Translations under genes and position numbers: made by a program
Shown: one piece after another, positions 33,897 through 41,504 of the stretch
Layout: each line of letters starts with the position of its first letter
Numbering within the stretch: position 1 is the first letter of the stretch
Notes under the pieces: model-generated
Seen by the model: the letters and a program-made list of their open reading frames with translations, nothing else
Told to the model about the DNA's origin: nothing
Database searches by the model: none
Source: Streptomyces sp. NBC_01551
Lineage (GTDB): Bacteria; Actinomycetota; Actinomycetes; Streptomycetales; Streptomycetaceae
DNA length: 64,000 bases
Reading direction: 5' to 3'
Assembly: GCF_026339935.1 (NCBI RefSeq)
Contig: NZ_JAPEPX010000001.1
Coordinates: forward strand, 1,718,501-1,782,500

Positions 33897-34718
33897 GTGA
33901 CGGCACCACAGGGACAGGCGGATCGGACGCCTCCGCCACCGCCACCGTCGTATCCGCCCTCGCCCCCGGGGCCGCCGTCGCAGCCGGGTGCCACGCCGCC
34001 GCGGTGGGCCTGGTGGGTCGGGGGGATCGCGATCCCGCTGCTGGGCATCGTGGTCAGCGTGATCGTGAGCGGCGGCCGTGACGCCTCACCCGCCTCCACA
34101 CCCGCTCCGGCCGCCTCCACACCCGCTCCGGCCGCCGCCGGCCCGCAGACGGCCGCCGCCACGCCGCCGCGTACGGACGCCACCTCCCCCGCTCCCGGCC
34201 GCAGCGCGTCCGCCGCCCCGCCGGCGGAGATCGACCTCACTCCCCCGGCCGGGCACGGCCCGGTGCGCAAGGCGACCTGGGGTCTGGCGCCCGCGCCGTG
34301 CACGCAGCACGAACAGCAGCTGGTGGACCTCGACACCGGCGAGAGCCGCGTCGAGCGGGAGCGCGACGGGGCGGTGGAGAACCCCGGCGGGGCCGAGCTG
34401 CTGTACTGGCCGGACACCTGCACGGGCATCGGGGACTACGTGCTGCGGGGCCTGCCGAACACCCGCGTGGGCCTGCTGCGGGCCGACGCTCCCCGCACCG
34501 CCGAGGCGTGCCGGGCGGCCGCGGGCACCGGCTTCGGGCCGCTGCCCCTGTTCGACACGACGCGGACCAAGCAGCGCGGCTTCGCCGTCGGCGCCGCCGT
34601 CTGCGCGGTGACCGCCGAGGGCGCCGTGTCCATGGCCACGATCGAGCACCTGAGCGGCGGATCGACGACGGACGTGTCCGTCAGCGGCAGCCTCTACGTG
34701 TGGCCGAAGGCCGGTTAG
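33897..34718 (+). CDS. Membrane-anchored extracytoplasmic protein of unknown function
   Basis: A 273-residue protein with a Pro-rich cytosolic N-terminus, one transmembrane helix (about 41-61), a Pro/Ala/Thr linker and a ~170-residue extracytoplasmic domain with four cysteines (PAPCTQHEQQLVDLDT, WPDTCTGIG, AEACRAA, AAVCAVT), likely two disulfides. GTG 33897 is used since GGGGGA lies 6-8 bases upstream. A possible promoter has TACCCT at about 33849-33854. I do not recognise the domain. Its 3' end overlaps the convergent small gene by four bases. Confidence 0.75.
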   Translation: MTAPQGQADRTPPPPPPSYPPSPPGPPSQPGATPPRWAWWVGGIAIPLLGIVVSVIVSGGRDASPASTPAPAASTPAPAAAGPQTAAATPPRTDATSPAPGRSASAAPPAEIDLTPPAGHGPVRKATWGLAPAPCTQHEQQLVDLDTGESRVERERDGAVENPGGAELLYWPDTCTGIGDYVLRGLPNTRVGLLRADAPRTAEACRAAAGTGFGPLPLFDTTRTKQRGFAVGAAVCAVTAEGAVSMATIEHLSGGSTTDVSVSGSLYVWPKAG

Positions 34719-34909
34719 CTCGCGGGGCGGGCGGCCTCGGCCGCCTTGGCCGCCTTCGCCTTGCGCACGTAGAACCAGGCCATGTTGGACGTGACGCCGG
34801 CCAGCAGCACCCACACGATGCCGAGGAAGCTGCCCTCCACGAAGGCGACGACGGCCGCGGCCACGGACAGGGCGCAGACGACTACGGCGAACACGGCAAG
34901 GCGGGGCAT
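34715..34909 (-). CDS. Small two-helix membrane protein
   Basis: A 64-residue protein, MPRLAVFAVVVCAL at the start, two hydrophobic segments (about 4-24 and 27-48) and a basic Ala-rich tail (VRKAKAAKAAEAARP). GAGGAG is 9 bases before ATG 34909. Conserved in appearance, no known function; possibly a small membrane-complex subunit. Confidence 0.65.
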   Translation of the reverse strand: MPRLAVFAVVVCALSVAAAVVAFVEGSFLGIVWVLLAGVTSNMAWFYVRKAKAAKAAEAARPAS

Positions 34910-35114
34910 GGGGAACAGCTCCTCGGCGACACGGGACGGGGTCGAGCCCCTCCAGTGTCCCCCATGCCCTGCCGTGCTCCCGTAAAGGCTCCCCCGACAC
35001 CGTCCGACCCGTCCGCCCGCGTTTTTCGCCATTTGCCTGATCTTCCACCCGGGGCGCCGCTACGGTCGCCGGGTGCGGCGGTGGTGTGCGCGCACGGGCA
35101 TCGGGGGGAAAGAC

Positions 35115-37265
35115 ATGCGGGAGATCTCCAAAGGCGCGAACGTGAGCCTGACCGCCCTCAGCGAGGACGCCGGTTCGGTCGTGGTGAGCCTGGGCTGGAG
35201 CAGCGCGTCGGGGGCCGGAGACGCCGACGTCTCCGTCCTCCTCGTCGGCGAGGACGGCAAGGTCCGCAGCGAGAACGACTTCTACTTCTACAACAACCCC
35301 GCCGCCGCGGACGGCAGCGTGCAGCTGCTGGGCAAGACGCCCACGGACAGCGGCGACGAGGACCGGATCGGGGTGGACCTGACCGCGGTCCCCGAGGGGG
35401 TCGCCCGGATCGTGGTGGCGGCCAGCCAGTACGGCGGCACGTGCTTCGGCGACCTGGACGGCCTGCGGATGACGGTCGCGGACCGGTCGGGCGAACCGCT
35501 GGTCGGGTTCTCCATCGAGGACGCGAGCGTGGAGACGGCGTTCATCTTCGGCGAGCTGTACCGGCGCGGGGAGGAGTGGAAGTTCCGCGCCGTCGGGCAG
35601 GGCTACGAGACCGGCCTGGCGGGCCTCGCCACGGACTTCGGCATCACCGTCGAGGAGTCGGAGGAGGCCGGGGAGGCCGGCGACGCCGGGGAGGAGGGAG
35701 AGCCGGCGCAGGCCGCGCCGCCCGCCGAGGCTCCGGCCGCGCCGGCGTCCGTACCCGATGCCGATGCCGGGACCGGGACCGCCCAGGCTCCGGCCGCGCC
35801 GGCCATCGCGCCCGGTGCCGGGGCCGCCGAGGGCGCGGTCGCGGCGATCGCCGGGCCCGCGGTCGTGACCGCCGCGCCGCCGGACCCGGCAGCCGGCCCG
35901 GCCGCCCCGGAGGCCGGCGCCGCCGTGCCCGCCCAGACCCGGGGGCGAGCGGCCACGCGGACGACCCGGAAGAAGGTGACGCTGCCCAAGGCCCCCGGCA
36001 AGTCGCTCGCCGAGAACGACTCCTGGCGCCCGGCCCGGCTGTTCCCCGTACCGACGCTGAAGAGCGACAAGGAGCGGGAAGTACGCGCGACCTCGGTCCT
36101 GCTGTCCGTCATGGCGCAGGTCCCGGAGTTCGGCCGCCGTCTCACCGCGGCCTTCGGCGCCCCCGCCGGACGGATGCAGACCTTCACCGAGGTGTCCCTC
36201 CCGCACGGCGACACCCCGCGCCGCCCGGACGGGGTGATCCGGGTCGAGCGCGCCGGGAAGCTGTGGACGGCGCTGGTCGAGACGAAGACCAACGGCAACC
36301 CGCTCAAGCCCGAGCAGGTGCAGCAGTACATGGACATCGCGGCCCGCCGGGGCTACGAGTCCGTGATCACGCTCTCCAACGACGTGGCCCTCGAAGGCAC
36401 CGCCATGGTGGACGTCAAGATCGACGGGCGGCGCAAGCACAAGGTCGGGCTCTGGCACCTGTCCTGGGCCGAAGTCGCCCACCAGGCCCAGCTGCTGATC
36501 CGGCACGAGGGCGTGGGCAACGCCGCGCACGCCTGGCTGCTGCAGGAGCTGCTGGCGTACCTCCAGCACGAGCAGTCGGGCTGCCACGGGTTCCAGAACA
36601 TGGGCCCCGCCTGGGTCCCCGTGCGCAACGGCATCGAGGACGAGACCCTCGGTCTCGGCGACCCCCGCGCCACCGAGGTCGTCGAGAGCTGGGAGCGGCT
36701 GATCCGCCAGGTCTGCCTGCGGCTCGGCGGGGAACTCGGCCAGAAGGCGCTCCCGGTGCAGCGGGTGCGGCGCGGCAGCGATCCGGGCACCCGGCGGGCG
36801 GCCGCCGCGGAGCGGCTGTGCCTGGACGGCCGGCTCTCGGCCGAGCTGCGCGTCGAGGGGACGAGCAGTGTCATCGCGGTGACCGCCGATCTGCGGACGG
36901 GGAAGGTCCGCACCTCCGTGGAGGTACCGGCGCCGGAGGGCTCGTACCCGCTGGTTTCGGTGAAGCGGCTGGTGCGGCTGCTGGCCGAGGCCCCGGCGGA
37001 CCTGCACGTGGAGAGCCTCGTCGAGGGCGAGAACGGGCCGCGCGGCACGCTGGAGCGGCTGCGGCCGGAGCCCGGTGACCTGCTGCCCAGGAGCGGCGCT
37101 CCCGTCACCGGGTTCCGGCTGACGCTGATCAAGGGCATGGGCAACACCCGCGGCAACACCGAGTCCGGTTTCATCCGCAGCGTCGACGAGGCCGTGGACC
37201 GTTTCCACCAGGCGGTGGTGGCCCGCCTCGGGCCCCTGGAGGCGCGTACGGGCCGCCGCGGCTGA
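35115..37265 (+). CDS. TerD-domain protein fused to a PD-(D/E)XK nuclease-like domain
   Basis: A 716-residue protein. Residues 1-~180 are a TerD domain (ISKGANVSLT, DFYFYNNPAAADGSV, GELYRRGEEWKFRAVGQGY); the calcium-binding acidic loop is only partly kept (SGDEDRIGVDL). A ~115-residue Ala/Pro/Glu linker follows. The C-terminal ~410 residues contain the sequence RRPDGVI (D372), 16 residues, then ETK (E389, K391), followed by PEQVQQYMD: the pattern of a PD-(D/E)XK nuclease core. TerD proteins belong to tellurite/stress and phage-resistance systems. A nuclease effector coupled to a TerD sensor is my inference. ATG 35115 follows GGGGGAAAGAC. Other ter genes are absent nearby. Confidence 0.78.
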   Translation: MREISKGANVSLTALSEDAGSVVVSLGWSSASGAGDADVSVLLVGEDGKVRSENDFYFYNNPAAADGSVQLLGKTPTDSGDEDRIGVDLTAVPEGVARIVVAASQYGGTCFGDLDGLRMTVADRSGEPLVGFSIEDASVETAFIFGELYRRGEEWKFRAVGQGYETGLAGLATDFGITVEESEEAGEAGDAGEEGEPAQAAPPAEAPAAPASVPDADAGTGTAQAPAAPAIAPGAGAAEGAVAAIAGPAVVTAAPPDPAAGPAAPEAGAAVPAQTRGRAATRTTRKKVTLPKAPGKSLAENDSWRPARLFPVPTLKSDKEREVRATSVLLSVMAQVPEFGRRLTAAFGAPAGRMQTFTEVSLPHGDTPRRPDGVIRVERAGKLWTALVETKTNGNPLKPEQVQQYMDIAARRGYESVITLSNDVALEGTAMVDVKIDGRRKHKVGLWHLSWAEVAHQAQLLIRHEGVGNAAHAWLLQELLAYLQHEQSGCHGFQNMGPAWVPVRNGIEDETLGLGDPRATEVVESWERLIRQVCLRLGGELGQKALPVQRVRRGSDPGTRRAAAAERLCLDGRLSAELRVEGTSSVIAVTADLRTGKVRTSVEVPAPEGSYPLVSVKRLVRLLAEAPADLHVESLVEGENGPRGTLERLRPEPGDLLPRSGAPVTGFRLTLIKGMGNTRGNTESGFIRSVDEAVDRFHQAVVARLGPLEARTGRRG

Positions 37266-37299
37266 CCCCGCCGGCGGCCCGGCCGACGGCCCGCGGTGC

Positions 37300-38019
37300 T
37301 CAGACGTCCGTGACGCGCAGGCCCGCGTGGGCCTTGTAGCGGCGGTTGGTGGAGATCAGGTTGGCGACGAGCGCCTCGACCTGGTGCGCGCCCCGCAGCC
37401 GCCCCGCGAAGACGCCGCGCATGCCCGGGATGCGGGCGGTGAGGGCCTGGACGATGTCGGTGTCGGCGCGGGATTCGCCGAGGACCATCACGTCGGTGTC
37501 GATCTCCTCGACCGTCTCGTCCTGGAGCAGGACCGCCGAGAGGTGGTGGAAGGCCGCCGTCACCCGGGAGTCGGGGAGCAGGGCCGCGGCCTGCTGCGCC
37601 GCGCTGCCCTCCTCGACCTGGAGGGCGTACGCGCCCTGCTTGTCGAAGCCGAGCGGGTTGACGCAGTCCACCACGAGCTTGCCGGCGAGGTCCTCGCGCA
37701 GCGCTTCGAGGGTCCTGGCGTGGCCCTCCCACGGCACCGCGATGATGACGACGTCGCTGCGGCGCGCGCACTCCGCGTTGTCCGCGCCCTCGACGCCGAG
37801 GCCGAGTTCCTCGGCGGCGGTCCGCGCGCGGTCGGCGGCGCGCGAGCCGATGATCACCTTCTGGCCGGCCCGGGCGAACCGGTAGGCGAGGCCCCGGCCC
37901 TGGTCGCCGGTGCCGCCGAGGACGCCGACGACGAGGCCGGACACGTCCGGGAGGTCCCACGGGTCCTTGGCCGGCGGCTTCTGCGGCTGCGGTGCCTGCG
38001 TGCTGTCTGTGGAAGTCAT
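37300..38019 (-). CDS. npdG: NADPH-dependent F420 reductase
   Basis: A 239-residue F420H2:NADP+ oxidoreductase. The N-terminal Rossmann motif VVGVLGGTGDQGRGLA (about 30-45) binds F420/NADP, and GSRAADRA follows as the 2'-phosphate-recognising stretch. VNPLGFDKQG and the C-terminal AHQVEALVANLISTNRRYKAHAGLRVTD complete the family pattern. It exchanges hydride between F420 and NADP in the cytosol, feeding F420-dependent reductases. The start is ATG 38019, supported by a leaderless-type promoter. Single gene, converging on 35115-37265. Confidence 0.94.
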   Translation of the reverse strand: MTSTDSTQAPQPQKPPAKDPWDLPDVSGLVVGVLGGTGDQGRGLAYRFARAGQKVIIGSRAADRARTAAEELGLGVEGADNAECARRSDVVIIAVPWEGHARTLEALREDLAGKLVVDCVNPLGFDKQGAYALQVEEGSAAQQAAALLPDSRVTAAFHHLSAVLLQDETVEEIDTDVMVLGESRADTDIVQALTARIPGMRGVFAGRLRGAHQVEALVANLISTNRRYKAHAGLRVTDV

Positions 38020-38032
38020 GGGGGCGAGCGTA
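38020..38032 (-). promoter_or_regulatory. -10 element for leaderless npdG
   Basis: On the minus strand TACGCT (38032-38027) lies 7 nt before ATG 38019; the gap CGCCCCC has no ribosome-binding site. Confidence 0.6.
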
Positions 38033-38115
38033 CTGCCGAGTATGCGAAAGCCGAACGGGTGGGAGCCTGCGGACAACCCCCTCCCGAGGCCCTTCGGATG
38101 GTGCAGGATGCCGCC

Positions 38116-38724
38116 ATGGACACCGTGAGGGTCGCGCTGCTTCGCGAGGTGCTCGCCGGTACGCGGTGGCCGGGCGCCGCCCGGCAGTTCGCCGGGGCGC
38201 TGCGGCGCTCGCTCGTCCCGGCCGGCGGCCCGCTGCTGCTGGTGGGGACCGAGCGGTACGAGCCCTGGCATCTGGCCGCGCACCTGGTGGACGAGGCGGC
38301 CTGGTCGGGCCGGCCGGAGCTGGCGCCCACGCTGGTGCGCCATCACGTGCGGCCGAATGAGCCGCCGCACCTCTCGGTGGGGCTGGGCCGGCTGGCGGTG
38401 GCGCGGCGCGGGCACACCTTGCTGGTGGTGGCCCCGGAGCGGCCCGGCGGCGGGTTGCTGGAGCGGGTGCACGACGCCCGGCGGGCGGGGGCGACCGTAC
38501 TGTCCCTGGACGGCGGGGATCCGGATCTGGCCGCGCTCGCGCACGAGGGGCTGTCGGTGCCGCGGGACGGTACGGCCGGGCTGGACCTGGACACCGTGCA
38601 GCACCTGGTCAGCGCGGCGGCCGGGGAGAACGGCCTGCCGGCGCGGCGCGGGCCGGGCCGGTTTCGGGACCGGCTCGCCCGGCTGGCCGAGCAGCTGACC
38701 GCGCCGCCGCCGAGCCGCTGGTAG
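38116..38724 (+). CDS. Conserved actinobacterial protein of unknown function
   Basis: A 202-residue soluble protein, MDTVRVALLREVLAG at the start, rich in Arg/Leu/Ala with alternating hydrophobic strands (PLLLVGTERYEPWHLAAHL, HTLLVVAPERP, GATVLSLDGGDPDLAALAHEGLSVP), suggestive of a Rossmann-like alpha/beta fold. No catalytic motif stands out. It is divergent from npdG and converges on the small gene at 38782. Confidence 0.75.
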   Translation: MDTVRVALLREVLAGTRWPGAARQFAGALRRSLVPAGGPLLLVGTERYEPWHLAAHLVDEAAWSGRPELAPTLVRHHVRPNEPPHLSVGLGRLAVARRGHTLLVVAPERPGGGLLERVHDARRAGATVLSLDGGDPDLAALAHEGLSVPRDGTAGLDLDTVQHLVSAAAGENGLPARRGPGRFRDRLARLAEQLTAPPPSRW

Positions 38725-38781
38725 CGCCCAAGTCGTCCGGCGGCGTCAGGGAGAGGCAGGGGCGTCAGGGGGCAGGGGGCG

Positions 38782-39033
38782 TCAGGGGGTCGCCGTGCCC
38801 TCGCCGTCGCCTTCGGCGCCCTCGCGGGTCTTGTCGTTCCACTTCGGGTCGTTCTGCCATTCGAGGTTCCGCTCCTGGGCGGTCTCCATGGCGTGGCTCG
38901 CCTCCTCGGGCGTGTCGTACGGCCCGAACCGGTCCTTGGCCGGGCATTCCGGGCCTTCCTCGACCTTCTGGTGGACCAGGCAGTAATACCACTCACCGGG
39001 TTTGCCCACCTGACGCTTCTTGAACAGGGCCAT
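38782..39033 (-). CDS. Small conserved cytosolic protein upstream of map
   Basis: An 83-residue charged protein. It holds two cysteines in [16 protein letters not shown] (about 16-31), then [21 protein letters not shown], a helix-forming block, and an acidic tail. GAGGA-type ribosome sites precede ATG 39033. It resembles SPOR-like or zinc-ribbon-like small proteins but I cannot name a family. Divergent from map. Confidence 0.75.
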   Translation of the reverse strand: MALFKKRQVGKPGEWYYCLVHQKVEEGPECPAKDRFGPYDTPEEASHAMETAQERNLEWQNDPKWNDKTREGAEGDGEGTATP

Positions 39034-39093
39034 CGTCCTCGGGCTCCTCTCGTCACCGTTCCTCTGCCGCCATGCTGCCCCATCCCTGCTGGA

Positions 39094-39106
39094 TACACTC
39101 GCTTGC
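39094..39106 (+). promoter_or_regulatory. -10 element for leaderless map
   Basis: TACACT (39094-39099) lies 7 nt before ATG 39107, and there is no ribosome-binding site in the gap. Confidence 0.6.
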
Positions 39107-39964
39107 ATGTCTGGCCAGTCGCTGCTCGTACCCGGCGAGCTCTCCCCCGCCCGTTCCGTCCCCGGCAACATCCGCCGGCCCGAGTACGTGGGCAAGCCCG
39201 CGCCCACTCCGTACACCGGACCGGAGGTGCAGTCGGCCGAGACCATCGAGGCCATGCGCATCGCCGGCCGGATCGCCGCCCAGGCGATGGAAGAGGCCGC
39301 CAAGCTCGTCGCCCCGGGGGTGACCACCGATGAGCTGGACCGGGTCGCCCACGAGTACATGTGCGACCACGGCGCCTACCCCTCGACGCTGGGCTACCGG
39401 GGCTTCCCCAAGTCCCTTTGCTCCTCGGTCAACGAGGTCATCTGCCACGGGATCCCCGACTCGACCGTCCTGCGGGACGGCGACATCGTGAACCTCGACG
39501 TGACCGCGTACATCGGCGGCGTGCACGGCGACAACAACGCCACCTACCTGTGCGGCGAGGTGGACGAGGAGTCGCGGCTGCTGGTGGAGCGCACCCGCGA
39601 GTCGCTGAACCGGGCCGTCAAGGCCGTGAAGCCGGGCCGCCAGATCAACATCATCGGCCGGGTCATCGAGTCGTACGCGAAGCGCTTCGGCTACGGCGTG
39701 GTCCGGGACTTCACCGGCCACGGCATCAACTCGTCGTTCCACTCCGGCCTGATCATCCCGCACTACGACAGCCCGCACGCCACGACCACGATCGTGCCCG
39801 GCATGACCTTCACGATCGAGCCGATGCTGACGCTGGGCACGCACGAGTACGACATGTGGGACGACGGCTGGACGGTCGTCACGAAGGACCGCAAGCGCAC
39901 CGCGCAGTTCGAGCACACCCTCGTGGTGACCGAGTCGGGGGCGGAGATCCTGACGCTGCCGTAG
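39107..39964 (+). CDS. map: Methionine aminopeptidase, type I
   Basis: A 285-residue type I enzyme with an N-terminal extension (PEYVGKP, typical of actinobacterial MetAP1c) before the pita-bread fold. Metal ligands are visible: [19 protein letters not shown] (two Asp), [13 protein letters not shown] (His), IEPML (Glu) and [11 protein letters not shown] (Glu). It removes initiator methionine from nascent proteins. Expressed from a probable leaderless promoter; monocistronic. Confidence 0.96.
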   Translation: MSGQSLLVPGELSPARSVPGNIRRPEYVGKPAPTPYTGPEVQSAETIEAMRIAGRIAAQAMEEAAKLVAPGVTTDELDRVAHEYMCDHGAYPSTLGYRGFPKSLCSSVNEVICHGIPDSTVLRDGDIVNLDVTAYIGGVHGDNNATYLCGEVDEESRLLVERTRESLNRAVKAVKPGRQINIIGRVIESYAKRFGYGVVRDFTGHGINSSFHSGLIIPHYDSPHATTTIVPGMTFTIEPMLTLGTHEYDMWDDGWTVVTKDRKRTAQFEHTLVVTESGAEILTLP

Positions 39965-40022
39965 GGCGGAGCGCGCGGTTCGGCGCGGCGGATGTTTTTA
40001 CCGACAAGGCGTCGGGAACACA

Positions 40023-40051
40023 TTGACTTAGGTAAACCTAAGTAGGAGGAT
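40023..40051 (+). promoter_or_regulatory. Iron-repressor-like palindrome inside heme oxygenase promoter
   Basis: TTGACT (40023-40028) and GAGGAT (40046-40051) are separated by exactly 17 bp and form a good vegetative promoter. Between them lies ACTTAGGTAAACCTAAGT (40026-40043), with 8-bp inverted arms around AA. TTAGG/CCTAA arms match DtxR/IdeR/DmdR iron boxes, but the centre is shorter than in the 19-bp consensus. Iron-dependent repression is inferred. Confidence 0.7.
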
Positions 40052-40056
40052 CGGGT

Positions 40057-40075
40057 GTGGCGGCGGTGCCGCCAC
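40057..40075 (+). promoter_or_regulatory. Hairpin at 5' end of heme oxygenase leader
   Basis: GTGGCGGC-GGT-GCCGCCAC forms an 8-bp stem starting about where transcription should begin. Flanking AGGAG (40044-40048 region) and CTCCT (40080s) could extend it in longer transcripts. It may stabilise the mRNA or act as an attenuator. Confidence 0.5.
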
Positions 40076-40113
40076 GCCTGCTCCTCGCTTTCTGGACTCC
40101 CCGGAGGTACGCC

Positions 40114-40761
40114 TTGGACGCCTTCTCGACGGTCATCCGCGTCGCGTCGCACGAGCAGCACACCGAGGCGGAGACCTCGACGTTCATGAGCGACCTGCTG
40201 GGCGGCCGGCTCGGCGTGGACGCCTACACGCGCTACACCGAGCAGCTGTGGTTCGTCTACCGGGCCCTGGAGGACGCGGCCGAGTCCCTCAAGGACGACG
40301 TGGTCGCCGGGCCCTTCATCCGGCCCGAGCTGATGCGCGTCGCCGAGATCGAGCGGGACCTAGCGCACCTGCGCGGACCGGGGTGGCGCGAGTCGCTGGT
40401 GGCGCTGCCCGCCACCGAGGCGTACGCGGCCCGGGTCGCCGAGTGCGCGGCCGGCTGGCCGGGCGGGTACGTCGCCCACCACTACACCCGGTACCTGGGC
40501 GACCTCTCCGGCGGCCAGATCATCCGGGACAAGGCCGAGCGCACCTGGGGCTTCGAGCGCAAGGGCGACGGCGTGCGGTTCTACGTCTTCGCGGACATCT
40601 CCAACCCGGCGGCCTTCAAGCGGACCTACCGCGAGCTGCTGGACGCGATCGCCGCCGACGACCTGGAGAAGCAGCGCATCATCGACGAGTGCAAGCGCGC
40701 CTTCGACTTCAACGGGGCGGTCTTCAACCAGCTGGGCGAGCAGTTCCGCCTGAGCGCGTAG
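40114..40761 (+). CDS. hmuO: Heme oxygenase (biliverdin-producing)
   Basis: A 215-residue heme oxygenase of the HmuO/HO-1 class. The proximal histidine lies in SHEQHTEAETS near the N-terminus, and the distal helix glycine motif is YLGDLSGGQIIRD. Length is standard. It opens heme to release iron, biliverdin and CO. TTG 40114 is the chosen start because GGAGG precedes it by 7 bases; longer forms starting at 40057 lack a site. It is headed by an iron-responsive type promoter, fitting the heme-uptake genes downstream. Confidence 0.93.
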   Translation: MDAFSTVIRVASHEQHTEAETSTFMSDLLGGRLGVDAYTRYTEQLWFVYRALEDAAESLKDDVVAGPFIRPELMRVAEIERDLAHLRGPGWRESLVALPATEAYAARVAECAAGWPGGYVAHHYTRYLGDLSGGQIIRDKAERTWGFERKGDGVRFYVFADISNPAAFKRTYRELLDAIAADDLEKQRIIDECKRAFDFNGAVFNQLGEQFRLSA

Positions 40762-40781
40762 CCGCCGCGGCGGACCGGGGA

Positions 40782-40807
40782 GGGCGCGGGCCTGCGGGCC
40801 CGCGCCC
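40782..40807. terminator. Terminator hairpin between hmuO and PhzF-like gene
   Basis: An 11-bp perfect stem (40782-40792 with 40797-40807) with a TGCG loop follows both converging genes. Confidence 0.8.
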
Positions 40808-40834
40808 TTGTGCCGTCGGGCCCCGCGGCCCGGC

Positions 40835-41485
40835 TCAGTTCGCGAAGCGGACGCGGCCGCCTATCTCGACCGTGCCGTCCGGGCCGGGGGCGGTGAGGAT
40901 CTGGGATCCGGCGCCCTGGGTGATGTTGAGGGCGCGGTTCAGCTCGGCGGTCAGCAAGATCGCCGCCGAACCGGTGGCCTCGTCCTCGACGATGGCCCCG
41001 TCGGGCCGGCGCGGGAAGCCCCGGGCCCGCACGCGCCCCGCCGTCTCGTCCTCCCAGGCCCAGGCGTACAGCCAGCCCTCTCCCGGTGGCGGGGCCGGCA
41101 GCGCCTCGACCTCGGCGGCGCTCGCGTACTGCTCGGTGCGCTTGCCCTCGACCCACTCCGGGCGGGCGGTGATCCAGGTGAACTCGCCGTCGTCGCGCGC
41201 CCATACGGATCCGGCGGGCGGTTGGAGCTCCTCGATGTCCAGCAGCCAGGCGACCCCGACCAGCGGGTGGCCCGCGAAGGTCATCCGGGTGCCGGGCGTG
41301 CGGATGTCGACGACCCCGCGTTCGGGGTCGTCGACGAACACCGTCTCGCTGTAGCCGAGTTCGGCGGCCAGCGCCTGCCGGGACGCGTCGTCCGGGCAGG
41401 TCCGGCCGTCGCGTACGACTCCGAGCAGGTTGCCGAACCGGCCGTCACCCGCGCAGAAGACCTTGATCACGTCCAGATCGTTCAC
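40835..41485 (-). CDS. PhzF-family isomerase-like protein, divergent
   Basis: A 216-residue short PhzF-fold protein. It keeps AAELGYSETVFVD, with the glutamate that is catalytic in PhzF, GHPLVGVAWLL and EATGSAAIL. It lacks the normal N-terminal GGNPAGVV: the sequence is RFGNLLGVV. At 216 residues it is well short of the usual ~280, so activity is uncertain. It starts 19 bases after the HtaA gene stop at 41505, so it is the last gene of the heme-protein operon. GTG 41485 is preferred; a TTG at 41497 is possible. Confidence 0.8.
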   Translation of the reverse strand: MNDLDVIKVFCAGDGRFGNLLGVVRDGRTCPDDASRQALAAELGYSETVFVDDPERGVVDIRTPGTRMTFAGHPLVGVAWLLDIEELQPPAGSVWARDDGEFTWITARPEWVEGKRTEQYASAAEVEALPAPPPGEGWLYAWAWEDETAGRVRARGFPRRPDGAIVEDEATGSAAILLTAELNRALNITQGAGSQILTAPGPDGTVEIGGRVRFAN

Positions 41486-41504
41486 GCGGGAATTCAAGCA
41501 CGGC

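Noticed and set aside
35115..37265. Defence island or prophage around the TerD fusion
   Set aside because: No integrase, transposase, restriction or phage gene is nearby and base composition matches the surroundings; only the gene itself is suggestive.
40057..40761. Longer heme oxygenase beginning at 40057
   Set aside because: This start lies in the leader hairpin and lacks a ribosome site. TTG 40114 has GGAGG at the right distance and gives normal family length.
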